This document shows, in pieces, positions 22,694 through 34,662 of a stretch of DNA of 64,000 bases. A program made the position numbers and the translations under genes. Where the stretch lies: NCBI GenBank assembly GCA_963556255.1, contig OY744606.1:755717-819716 (forward strand). Reading direction: 5' to 3'. Positions within the stretch are counted from its first letter, which is position 1. Every line of letters begins with the position of its first letter. The notes beneath the pieces are model-generated. The model was not told where the DNA came from. It saw nothing but the letters and a program-made list of their open reading frames with translations, and made no database searches. This DNA is from Allolobophora icterica. Its lineage: Eukaryota > Annelida > Clitellata > Crassiclitellata > Lumbricidae.

Positions 22694-22881
22694 GGCGATA
22701 ATAGCTTATCAATTATTATTCAACGCTTTAACGCAGTCGCTCTCGATCTTAGGTTGCTTAACAATATCACAGCAAAAACTCGCGCGGCCGTTCCAGGAAT
22801 AATTTTTTTTCCTTCTATATGTCTCCGGACAATTTTTTATCTACCTGGGGGATCCTTGATACCCCGGGGGAAAAAAAAAAT

Positions 22882-22915
<34 letters not shown>

Positions 22916-23400
22916 CCATCGCATTCCGTGGCACATTCAGGGACTCAACGGAGGACGAGGCCTGATTTCCTGGAAATAACATAACAAATTAATACCAAGG
23001 GATCATAGGGCCTATGTAGGCCTACCTTGGGGCAAAAAAATAATAATATTCGTTTAATATCTTCAAACTGACAATTACGCAGTATGATTACAAATCAGTA
23101 TGAACGGCTGATCACAAGTTATTACAGGAGTCGAATTTAACTGCATACGGCTGCCTGGCCGCGGTCCTCTCTATCTACGCGAGCTCGGGTCCTACGAAAC
23201 GTCGGGGCGGGGCGGATCGACGGGGCGGGGCAAATAACTACGAAAGCTCGGGGCGGATTACGTAAGTAAGTAAGTAGATACACAGGCACTACTCGGCATT
23301 GACTGAACATAGGGAAGAAGTGAAATTGTAATATGTAAGCTTAAGCCTGAAATTGGTCGTAAGAAGCTTTAAAGTACAGCCTTGGGCGATATTCGGACGT
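22693..23400. other. Intergenic stretch with AAT array and GC boxes, nothing else recognised
   Basis: The GGGGCGGGGC words at about 23203-23230 look like GC boxes, but no gene start follows. They are more likely the diverged edge of the adjacent GGGGC-rich minisatellite. Confidence 0.3.
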
Positions 23401-23404
23401 CATT

Positions 23405-24072
23405 TCCCACGCTCGGGGTAGAATTAACTAACATGACGGGGCACCTATTTCAAGGCTCGGGGCAGCATTGGGGCGTTTAATTCAAGGCTCAGGGCAGTAA
23501 TATTAGAGTGATTAATTTCAAGGCTGAGGGCAGAAACTAACGATTCGGGGCGTCTAATTAAAGGCTTGGGGCAGAAACTAAAGAGTCGGGGCGTCTATTT
23601 CAAGGCTCGGGGCAGAAACTACTAAGAGTCAGGGCGTCTAATTCAAGGCTCGGGGCAGAAACCAACGAGTCGGGGCGTCTACTGACTCGGGGCAGAAGTT
23701 AACGCGTCAGGGCGTCTATTTCAAGGCTCGGGGCAGAAACTAACGAGTCGGGGCGTCTAATTCAAGGCTCGGGACAGAAACAAACGAGTCGGGCGTCTAT
23801 TTCAAGGCTCGGGGCAGAAACTAACGAGTCGGGGCGTCTATTTCAAGGCTCGGGGCAGAAACTAACGAGCCGGGGCGTCTAATTCAAGGCTCGGGGCAGA
23901 AACTAAGGAGTCGGGGCGTCTATTTAAAGGCTCGGGGCAGAAACTAACGAGTCGGGGCGCCTAATTCAAGGCTCGGGGAAGAAACTAACGAGTCGGGGCG
24001 TCTATTTCAAGGTTCGGGGCAGAAACTAAGGGGTCGCGGCGTCCAATTCAAGGCTCGGTGAAGAAACTAACG
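23405..24072. repeat. 41-bp minisatellite
   Basis: About 16 units built from AAGGCTCGGGGCAGAAACTAA and CGAGTCGGGGCGTCTATTTC, with drift increasing to the left. The last unit is cut at 24072, where the 48-bp satellite begins. Confidence 0.85.
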
Positions 24073-24164
24073 CCGCCACCGGCGTATGAGCACCCGGTCA
24101 ATGCCGCCACCGGCCGGCAGCGGACTAATGCCGGCCGGTGGCGGCATTGACCGGGTCAATGCCG
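24073..24164. repeat. Inverted satellite edge forming a 28-bp perfect hairpin
   Basis: A variant satellite unit at 24092-24119 is followed after a 9-base loop by its exact reverse complement at 24129-24156. The unit carries CACCGG where the array has CGCCGG, so both arms descend from one variant. Confidence 0.85.
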
Positions 24165-27100
24165 CCGTCAATGCCGCCGCCGGCCGGCATTAGTCCCCTG
24201 CGTATGAGCATCCGGTCAATGCCGCCGCCGGCCGGCATTAGTCCCCTGCGTATGAGCATCCGGTCAATGCCGCCGCCGGCCGGCATTAGTCCCCTGCGTA
24301 TGAGCATCCGGTCAATGCCGCCGCCGGCCGGCATTAGTCCCCTGCGTATGAGCATCCGGTCAATGCCGCCGCCGGCCGGCATTAGTCCCCTGCGTATGAG
24401 CATCCGGTCAATGCCGCCGCCGGCCGGCATTAGTCCCCTGCGTATGAGCATCCGGTCAATGCCGCCGCCGGCCGGCATTAGTCCCCTGCGTATGAGCATC
24501 CGGTCAATGCCGCCGCCGGCCGGCATTAGTCCCCTGCGTATGAGCATCCGGTCAATGCCGCCGCCGGCCGGCATTAGTCCCCTGCGTATGAGCATCCGGT
24601 CAATGCCGCCGCCGGCCGGCATTAGTCCCCTGCGTATGAGCATCCGGTCAATGCCGCCGCCGGCCGGCATTAGTCCCCTGCGTATGAGCATCCGGTCAAT
24701 GCCGCCGCCGGCCGGCATTAGTCCCCTGCGTATGAGCATCCGGTCAATGCCGCCGCCGGCCGGCATTAGTCCCCTGCGTATGAGCATCCGGTCAATGCCG
24801 CCGCCGGCCGGCATTAGTCCCCTGCGTATGAGCATCCGGTCAATGCCGCCGCCGGCCGGCATTAGTCCCCTGCGTATGAGCATCCGGTCAATGCCGCCGC
24901 CGGCCGGCATTAGTCCCCTGCGTATGAGCATCCGGTCAATGCCGCCGCCGGCCGGCATTAGTCCCCTGCGTATGAGCATCCGGTCAATGCCGCCGCCGGC
25001 CGGCATTAGTCCCCTGCGTATGAGCATCCGGTCAATGCCGCCGCCGGCCGGCATTAGTCCCCTGCGTATGAGCATCCGGTCAATGCCGCCGCCGGCCGGC
25101 ATTAGTCCCCTGCGTATGAGCATCCGGTCAATGCCGCCGCCGGCCGGCATTAGTCCCCTGCGTATGAGCATCCGGTCAATGCCGCCGCCGGCCGGCATTA
25201 GTCCCCTGCGTATGAGCATCCGGTCAATGCCGCCGCCGGCCGGCATTAGTCCCCTGCGTATGAGCATCCGGTCAATGCCGCCGCCGGCCGGCATTAGTCC
25301 CCTGCGTATGAGCATCCGGTCAATGCCGCCGCCGGCCGGCATTAGTCCCCTGCGTATGAGCATCCGGTCAATGCCGCCGCCGGCCGGCATTAGTCCCCTG
25401 CGTATGAGCATCCGGTCAATGCCGCCGCCGGCCGGCATTAGTCCCCTGCGTATGAGCATCCGGTCAATGCCGCCGCCGGCCGGCATTAGTCCCCTGCGTA
25501 TGAGCATCCGGTCAATGCCGCCGCCGGCCGGCATTAGTCCCCTGCGTATGAGCATCCGGTCAATGCCGCCGCCGGCCGGCATTAGTCCCCTGCGTATGAG
25601 CATCCGGTCAATGCCGCCGCCGGCCGGCATTAGTCCCCTGCGTATGAGCATCCGGTCAATGCCGCCGCCGGCCGGCATTAGTCCCCTGCGTATGAGCATC
25701 CGGTCAATGCCGCCGCCGGCCGGCATTAGTCCCCTGCGTATGAGCATCCGGTCAATGCCGCCGCCGGCCGGCATTAGTCCCCTGCGTATGAGCATCCGGT
25801 CAATGCCGCCGCCGGCCGGCATTAGTCCCCTGCGTATGAGCATCCGGTCAATGCCGCCGCCGGCCGGCATTAGTCCCCTGCGTATGAGCATCCGGTCAAT
25901 GCCGCCGCCGGCCGGCATTAGTCCCCTGCGTATGAGCATCCGGTCAATGCCGCCGCCGGCCGGCATTAGTCCCCTGCGTATGAGCATCCGGTCAATGCCG
26001 CCGCCGGCCGGCATTAGTCCCCTGCGTATGAGCATCCGGTCAATGCCGCCGCCGGCCGGCATTAGTCCCCTGCGTATGAGCATCCGGTCAATGCCGCCGC
26101 CGGCCGGCATTAGTCCCCTGCGTATGAGCATCCGGTCAATGCCGCCGCCGGCCGGCATTAGTCCCCTGCGTATGAGCATCCGGTCAATGCCGCCGCCGGC
26201 CGGCATTAGTCCCCTGCGTATGAGCATCCGGTCAATGCCGCCGCCGGCCGGCATTAGTCCCCTGCGTATGAGCATCCGGTCAATGCCGCCGCCGGCCGGC
26301 ATTAGTCCCCTGCGTATGAGCATCCGGTCAATGCCGCCGCCGGCCGGCATTAGTCCCCTGCGTATGAGCATCCGGTCAATGCCGCCGCCGGCCGGCATTA
26401 GTCCCCTGCGTATGAGCATCCGGTCAATGCCGCCGCCGGCCGGCATTAGTCCCCTGCGTATGAGCATCCGGTCAATGCCGCCGCCGGCCGGCATTAGTCC
26501 CCTGCGTATGAGCATCCGGTCAATGCCGCCGCCGGCCGGCATTAGTCCCCTGCGTATGAGCATCCGGTCAATGCCGCCGCCGGCCGGCATTAGTCCCCTG
26601 CGTATGAGCATCCGGTCAATGCCGCCGCCGGCCGGCATTAGTCCCCTGCGTATGAGCATCCGGTCAATGCCGCCGCCGGCCGGCATTAGTCCCCTGCGTA
26701 TGAGCATCCGGTCAATGCCGCCGCCGGCCGGCATTAGTCCCCTGCGTATGAGCATCCGGTCAATGCCGCCGCCGGCCGGCATTAGTCCCCTGCGTATGAG
26801 CATCCGGTCAATGCCGCCGCCGGCCGGCATTAGTCCCCTGCGTATGAGCATCCGGTCAATGCCGCCGCCGGCCGGCATTAGTCCCCTGCGTATGAGCATC
26901 CGGTCAATGCCGCCGCCGGCCGGCATTAGTCCCCTGCGTATGAGCATCCGGTCAATGCCGCCGCCGGCCGGCATTAGTCCCCTGCGTATGAGCATCCGGT
27001 CAATGCCGCCGCCGGCCGGCATTAGTCCCCTGCGTATGAGCATCCGGTCAATGCCGCCGCCGGCCGGCATTAGTCCCCTGCGTATGAGCATCCGGTCAAT

Positions 27101-30100
27101 GCCGCCGCCGGCCGGCATTAGTCCCCTGCGTATGAGCATCCGGTCAATGCCGCCGCCGGCCGGCATTAGTCCCCTGCGTATGAGCATCCGGTCAATGCCG
27201 CCGCCGGCCGGCATTAGTCCCCTGCGTATGAGCATCCGGTCAATGCCGCCGCCGGCCGGCATTAGTCCCCTGCGTATGAGCATCCGGTCAATGCCGCCGC
27301 CGGCCGGCATTAGTCCCCTGCGTATGAGCATCCGGTCAATGCCGCCGCCGGCCGGCATTAGTCCCCTGCGTATGAGCATCCGGTCAATGCCGCCGCCGGC
27401 CGGCATTAGTCCCCTGCGTATGAGCATCCGGTCAATGCCGCCGCCGGCCGGCATTAGTCCCCTGCGTATGAGCATCCGGTCAATGCCGCCGCCGGCCGGC
27501 ATTAGTCCCCTGCGTATGAGCATCCGGTCAATGCCGCCGCCGGCCGGCATTAGTCCCCTGCGTATGAGCATCCGGTCAATGCCGCCGCCGGCCGGCATTA
27601 GTCCCCTGCGTATGAGCATCCGGTCAATGCCGCCGCCGGCCGGCATTAGTCCCCTGCGTATGAGCATCCGGTCAATGCCGCCGCCCGGCCCGGCATTAGT
27701 CCCCTGCGTATGAGCATCCGGTCAATGCCGCCGCCGGCCGGCATTAGTCCCCTGCGTATGAGCATCCGGTCAATGCCGCCGCCGGCCGGCATTAGTCCCC
27801 TGCGTATGAGCATCCGGTCAATGCCGCCGCCGGCCGGCATTAGTCCCCTGCGTATGAGCATCCGGTCAATGCCGCCGCCGGCCGGCATTAGTCCCCTGCG
27901 TATGAGCATCCGGTCAATGCCGCCGCCGGCCGGCATTAGTCCCCTGCGTATGAGCATCCGGTCAATGCCGCCGCCGGCCGGCATTAGTCCCCTGCGTATG
28001 AGCATCCGGTCAATGCCGCCGCCGGCCGGCATTAGTCCCCTGCGTATGAGCATCCGGTCAATGCCGCCGCCGGCCGGCATTAGTCCCCTGCGTATGAGCA
28101 TCCGGTCAATGCCGCCGCCGGCCGGCATTAGTCCCCTGCGTATGAGCATCCGGTCAATGCCGCCGCCGGCCGGCATTAGTCCCCTGCGTATGAGCATCCG
28201 GTCAATGCCGCCGCCGGCCGGCATTAGTCCCCTGCGTATGAGCATCCGGTCAATGCCGCCGCCGGCCGGCATTAGTCCCCTGCGTATGAGCATCCGGTCA
28301 ATGCCGCCGCCGGCCGGCATTAGTCCCCTGCGTATGAGCATCCGGTCAATGCCGCCGCCGGCCGGCATTAGTCCCCTGCGTATGAGCATCCGGTCAATGC
28401 CGCCGCCGGCCGGCATTAGTCCCCTGCGTATGAGCATCCGGTCAATGCCGCCGCCGGCCGGCATTAGTCCCCTGCGTATGAGCATCCGGTCAATGCCGCC
28501 GCCGGCCGGCATTAGTCCCCTGCGTATGAGCATCCGGTCAATGCCGCCGCCGGCCGGCATTAGTCCCCTGCGTATGAGCATCCGGTCAATGCCGCCGCCG
28601 GCCGGCATTAGTCCCCTGCGTATGAGCATCCGGTCAATGCCGCCGCCGGCCGGCATTAGTCCCCTGCGTATGAGCATCCGGTCAATGCCGCCGCCGGCCG
28701 GCATTAGTCCCCTGCGTATGAGCATCCGGTCAATGCCGCCGCCGGCCGGCATTAGTCCCCTGCGTATGAGCATCCGGTCAATGCCGCCGCCGGCCGGCAT
28801 NNNNNNNNNNNNNNNNNNNNNNNNNNNNNNNNNNNNNNNNNNNNNNNNNNNNNNNNNNNNNNNNNNNNNNNNNNNNNNNNNNNNNNNNNNNNNNNNNNNN
28901 NNNNNNNNNNNNNNNNNNNNNNNNNNNNNNNNNNNNNNNNNNNNNNNNNNNNNNNNNNNNNNNNNNNNNNNNNNNNNNNNNNNNNNNNNNNNNNNNNNNN
29001 ATGCCGCCGCCGGCCGGCATTAGTCCCCTGCGTATGAGCATCCGGTCAATGCCGCCGCCGGCCGGCATTAGTCCCTGCGTATGAGCATCCGGTCAATGCC
29101 GCCGCCGGCCGGCATTAGTCCCCTGCGTATGAGCATCCGGTCAATGCCGCCGCCGGCCGGCATTAGTCCCCTGCGTATGAGCATCCGGTCAATGCCGCCG
29201 CCGGCCGGCATTAGTCCCCTGCGTATGAGCATCCGGTCAATGCCGCCGCCGGCCGGCATTAGTCCCCTGCGTATGAGCATCCGGTCAATGCCGCCGCCGG
29301 CCGGCATTAGTCCCCTGCGTATGAGCATCCGGTCAATGCCGCCGCCGGCCGGCATTAGTCCCCTGCGTATGAGCATCCGGTCAATGCCGCCGCCGGCCGG
29401 CATTAGTCCCCCTGCGTATGAGCATCCGGTCAATGCCGCCGCCGGCCGGCATTAGTCCCCTGCGTATGAGCATCCGGTCAATGCCGCCGCCGGCCGGCAT
29501 TAGTCCCCTGCGTATGAGCATCCGGTCAATGCCGCCGCCGGCCGGCATTAGTCCCCTGCGTATGAGCATCCGGTCAATGCCGCCGCCGGCCGGCATTAGT
29601 CCCCTGCGTATGAGCATCCGGTCAATGCCGCCGCCGGCCGGCATTAGTCCCCTGCGTATGAGCATCCGGTCAATGCCGCCGCCGGCCGGCATTAGTCCCC
29701 TGCGTATGAGCATCCGGTCAATGCCGCCGCCGGCCGGCATTAGTCCCCTGCGTATGAGCATCCGGTCAATGCCGCCGCCGGCCGGCATTAGTCCCCTGCG
29801 TATGAGCATCCGGTCAATGCCGCCGCCGGCCGGCATTAGTCCCCTGCGTATGAGCATCCGGTCAATGCCGCCGCCGGCCGGCATTAGTCCCCTGCGTATG
29901 AGCATCCGGTCAATGCCGCCGCCGGCCGGCATTAGTCCCCTGCGTATGAGCATCCGGTCAATGCCGCCGCCGGCCGGCATTAGTCCCCTGCGTATGAGCA
30001 TCCGGTCAATGCCGCCGCCGGCCGGCATTAGTCCCCTGCGTATGAGCATCCGGTCAATGCCGCCGCCGGCCGGCATTAGTCCCCTGCGTATGAGCATCCG

Positions 30101-33100
30101 GTCAATGCCGCCGCCGGCCGGCATTAGTCCCCTGCGTATGAGCATCCGGTCAATGCCGCCGCCGGCCGGCATTAGTCCCCTGCGTATGAGCATCCGGTCA
30201 ATGCCGCCGCCGGCCGGCATTAGTCCCCTGCGTATGAGCATCCGGTCAATGCCGCCGCCGGCCGGCATTAGTCCCCTGCGTATGAGCATCCGGTCAATGC
30301 CGCCGCCGGCCGGCATTAGTCCCCTGCGTATGAGCATCCGGTCAATGCCGCCGCCGGCCGGCATTAGTCCCCTGCGTATGAGCATCCGGTCAATGCCGCC
30401 GCCGGCCGGCATTAGTCCCCTGCGTATGAGCATCCGGTCAATGCCGCCGCCGGCCGGCATTAGTCCCCTGCGTATGAGCATCCGGTCAATGCCGCCGCCG
30501 GCCGGCATTAGTCCCCTGCGTATGAGCATCCGGTCAATGCCGCCGCCGGCCGGCATTAGTCCCCCTGCGTATGAGCATCCGGTCAATGCCGCCGCCGGCC
30601 GGCATTAGTCCCCTGCGTATGAGCATCCGGTCAATGCCGCCGCCGGCCGGCATTAGTCCCCTGCGTATGAGCATCCGGTCAATGCCGCCGCCGGCCGGCA
30701 TTAGTCCCCTGCGTATGAGCATCCGGTCAATGCCGCCGCCGGCCGGCATTATCCCCTGCGTATGAGCATCCGGTCAATGCCGCCGCCGGCCGGCATTAGT
30801 CCCCTGCGTATGAGCATCCGGTCAATGCCGCCGCCGGCCGGCATTACTCCCCTGCGTATGAGCATCCGGTCAATGCCGCCGCCGGCCGGCATTATCCCCT
30901 GCGTATGAGCATCCGGTCAATGCCGCCGCCGGCCGGCATTAGTCCCCTGCGTATGAGCATCCGGTCAATGCCGCCGCCGGCCGGCATTAGTCCCCTGCGT
31001 ATGAGCATCCGGTCAATGCCGCCGCCGGCCGGCATTAGTCCCCTGCGTATGAGCATCCGGTCAATGCCGCCGCCGGCCGGCATTAGTCCCCTGCGTATGA
31101 GCATCCGGTCAATGCCGCCGCCGGCCGGCATTAGTCCCCTGCGTATGAGCATCCGGTCAATGCCGCCGCCGGCCGGCATTAGTCCCCTGCGTATGAGCAT
31201 CCGGTCAATGCCGCGCCGGCCGGCATTAGTCCCCTGCGTATGAGCATCCGGTCAATGCCGCCGCCGGCCGGCATTAGTCCCCTGCGTATGAGCATCCGGT
31301 CAATGCCGCCGCCGGCCGGCATTAGTCCCCTGCGTATGAGCATCCGGTCAATGCCGCCGCCGGCCGGCATTAGTCCCCTGCGTATGAGCATCCGGTCAAT
31401 GCCGCCGCCGGCCGGCATTAGTCCCTGCGTATGAGCATCCGGTCAATGCCGCCGCCGGCCGGCATTAGTCCCCTGCGTATGAGCATCCGGTCAATGCCGC
31501 CGCCGGCCGGCATTAGTCCCCTGCGTATGAGCATCCGGTCAATGCCGCCGCCGGCCGGCATTAGTCCCCTGCGTATGAGCATCCGGTCAATGCCGCCGCC
31601 GGCCGGCATTAGTCCCCTGCGTATGAGCATCCGGTCAATGCCCGCCGCCGGCCGGCATTAGTCCCCTGCGTATGAGCATCCGGTCAATGCCGCCGCCGGC
31701 CGGCATTAGTCCCCTGCGTATGAGCATCCGGTCAATGCCGCCGCCGGCCGGCATTAGTCCCCTGCGTATGAGCATCCGGTCAATGCCGCCGCCGGCCGGC
31801 ATTAGTCCCCCTGCGTATGAGCATCCGGTCAATGCCGCCGCCGGCCGGCATTAGTCCCCTGCGTATGAGCATCCGGTCAATGCCGCCGCCGGCCGGCATT
31901 AGTCCCCTGCGTATGAGCATCCGGTCAATGCCGCCGCCGGCCGGCATTAGTCCCCTGCGTATGAGCATCCGGTCAATGCCGCGCGGCCGGCATTAGTCCC
32001 TGCGTATGAGCATCCGGTCAATGCCGCCGCCGGCCGGCATTAGTCCCCTGCGTATGAGCATCCGGTCAATGCCGCCGCCGGCCGGCATTAGTCCCCTGCG
32101 TATGAGCATCCGGTCAATGCCGCCGCCGGCCGGCATTAGTCCCCTGCGTATGAGCATCCGGTCAATGCCGCCGCCGGCCGGCATTAGTCCCCTGCGTATG
32201 AGCATCCGGTCAATGCCGCCGCCGGCCGGCATTAGTCCCCTGCGTATGAGCATCCGGTCAATGCCGCCGCCGGCCGGCATTAGTCCCCTGCGTATGAGCA
32301 TCCGGTCAATGCCGCCGCCGGCCGGCATTAGTCCCCTGCGTATGAGCATCCGGTCAATGCCGCCGCCGGCCGGCATTAGTCCCCTGCGTATGAGCATCCG
32401 GTCAATGCCGCCGCCGGCCGGCATTAGTCCCCTGCGTATGAGCATCCGGTCAATGCCGCCGCCGGCCGGCATTAGTCCCCTGCGTATGAGCATCCGGTCA
32501 ATGCCGCCGCCGGCCGGCATTAGTCCCCTGCGTATGAGCATCCGGTCAATGCCGCCGCCGGCCGGCATTAGTCCCCTGCGTATGAGCATCCGGTCAATGC
32601 CGCCGCCGGCCGGCATTAGTCCCCTGCGTATGAGCATCCGGTCAATGCCGCCGCCGGCCGGCATTAGTCCCCTGCGTATGAGCATCCGGTCAATGCCCGC
32701 CGCCGGCCGGCATTAGTCCCCTGCGTATGAGCATCGGTCAATGCCGCCGCCGGCCGGCATTAGTCCCCTGCGTATGAGCATCCGGTCAATGCCGCCGCGG
32801 CCGGCATTAGTCCCCTGCGTATGAGCATCCGGTCAATGCCGCCGCCGGCCGGCATTAGTCCCCTGCGTATGAGCATCCGGTCAATGCCGCCGCCGGCCGG
32901 CATTAGTCCCTGCGTATGAGCATCCGGTCAATGCCGCCGCCGGCCGGCATTAGTCCCCTGCGTATGAGCATCCGGTCAATGCCGCCGCCGGCCGGCATTA
33001 GTCCCCTGCGTATGAGCATCCGGTCAATGCCGCCGCCGGCCGGCATTAGTCCCCTGCGTATGAGCATCCGGTCAATGCCGCCGCCGGCCGGCATTAGTCC

Positions 33101-34650
33101 CCTGCGTATGAGCATCCGGTCAATGCCGCCGCCGGCCGGCATTAGTCCCCTGCGTATGAGCATCCGGTCAATGCCGCCGCCGGCCGGCATTAGTCCCCTG
33201 CGTATGAGCATCCGGTCAATGCCGCCGCCGGCCGGCATTAGTCCCCTGCGTATGAGCATCCGGTCAATGCCGCCGCCGGCCGGCATTAGTCCCCTGCGTA
33301 TGAGCATCCGGTCAATGCCGCCGCCGGCCGGCATTAGTCCCCTGCGTATGAGCATCCGGTCAATGCCGCCGCCGGCCGGCATTAGTCCCCTGCGTATGAG
33401 CATCCGGTCAATGCCGCCGCCGGCCGGCATTAGTCCCCTGCGTATGAGCATCCGGTCAATGCCGCCGCCGGCCGGCATTAGTCCCCTGCGTATGAGCATC
33501 CGGTCAATGCCGCCGCCGGCCGGCATTAGTCCCCTGCGTATGAGCATCCGGTCAATGCCGCCGCCGGCCGGCATTAGTCCCCTGCGTATGAGCATCCGGT
33601 CAATGCCGCCGCCGGCCGGCATTAGTCCCCTGCGTATGAGCATCCGGTCAATGCCGCCGCCGGCCGGCATTAGTCCCCCTGCGTATGAGCATCCGGTCAA
33701 TGCCGCCGCCGGCCGGCATTAGTCCCCTGCGTATGAGCATCCGGTCAATGCCGCCGCCGGCCGGCATTAGTCCCCTGCGTATGAGCATCCGGTCAATGCC
33801 GCCGCCGGCCGGCATTAGTCCCCTGCGTATGAGCATCCGGTCAATGCCGCCGCCGGCCGGCATTAGTCCCCTGCGTATGAGCATCCGGTCAATGCCGCCG
33901 CCGGCCGGCATTAGTCCCCCTGCGTATGAGCATCCGGTCAATGCCGCCGCCGGCCGGCATTAGTCCCCTGCGTATGAGCATCCGGTCAATGCCGCCGCCG
34001 GCCCGGCATTAGTCCCCTGCGTATGAGCATCCGGTCAATGCCGCCGCCGGCCGGCATTAGTCCCCTGCGTATGAGCATCCGGTCAATGCCGCCGCCGGCC
34101 GGCATTAGTCCCCTGCGTATGAGCATCCGGTCAATTGCCGCCGCCGGCCGGCATTAGTCCCTGCGTATGAGCATCCGGTCAATGCCGCCGCCGGCCGGCA
34201 TTAGTCCCCTGCGTATGAGCATCCGGTCAATGCCGCCGCCGGCCGGCATTAGTCCCCTGCGTATGAGCATCCGGTCAATGCCGCCGCCGGCCTGCATTAG
34301 TCCCCTGCGTAATGAGCATCCGGTCAATGCCGCCGCCGGCCGGCATTAGTCCCCTGCGTCATGAGCATCCGGTCAATGCCGCCGCCGGCCGGCATTAGTC
34401 CCCTGCCGTATGAGCATCCGGTCAATGCCGCCGCCGGCCGGCATTAGTCCCCTGCGTATGAGCATCGGCTCAATGCCGCCGCCGGCCGGCATTAGTCCCC
34501 TGCGACTGCAGCATCCGGTCAATGCGCGCCGGCCGGCATTAGTCCCCTGCGTATGAGCATCCGGTCAATACGCCGCCGGCCGGCATTAGTCCCCTGCGTA
34601 TGAGCATCCGGTCAATGCCTCGCCGGCCGGCACTAGTCCTGCGTCTGCAC
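24165..34650. repeat. 48-bp GC-rich satellite array, about 214 copies
   Basis: The monomer is 48 bp, about 67% GC, with six CpGs. It contains GCCGGCCGGCATTAGTCCCC and TGCGTATGAGCATCCGGTCA. Units from about 24171 to 27683 (some 73 copies) look identical; the first change is an indel near 27684. A 200-N gap splits the array. From about 29070 on, single-base indels appear every few hundred bases, and by 34100-34650 units are visibly degraded. Because 48 is divisible by three and neither strand has a stop in one frame, very long frames run through both strands. They are by-products, not genes. Confidence 0.97.
28801..29000. other. Assembly gap (200 N)
   Basis: Exactly 200 N inside the satellite, a conventional placeholder. 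The true array length is unknown. Confidence 0.98.
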
Positions 34651-34662
34651 TCACGGTCAGCA

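Noticed and set aside
22598..22984. Poly-isoleucine protein
   Set aside because: AAT/ATA microsatellite read in frame.
23200..23235. CpG-island promoter with GC boxes
   Set aside because: No start codon, exon or coding frame follows on either strand. The words match the adjacent GGGGC minisatellite.
24125..27713. Frames of over 1,100 codons on both strands (16-residue repeat proteins)
   Set aside because: They arise because the satellite unit is 48 bp with no stop in one frame per strand. Both strands are open at once, there are no flanking exons, and indels break the frame wherever units vary.
24165..34650. CRISPR-like array
   Set aside because: Units are head to tail with no unique spacers, and the genome is eukaryotic.
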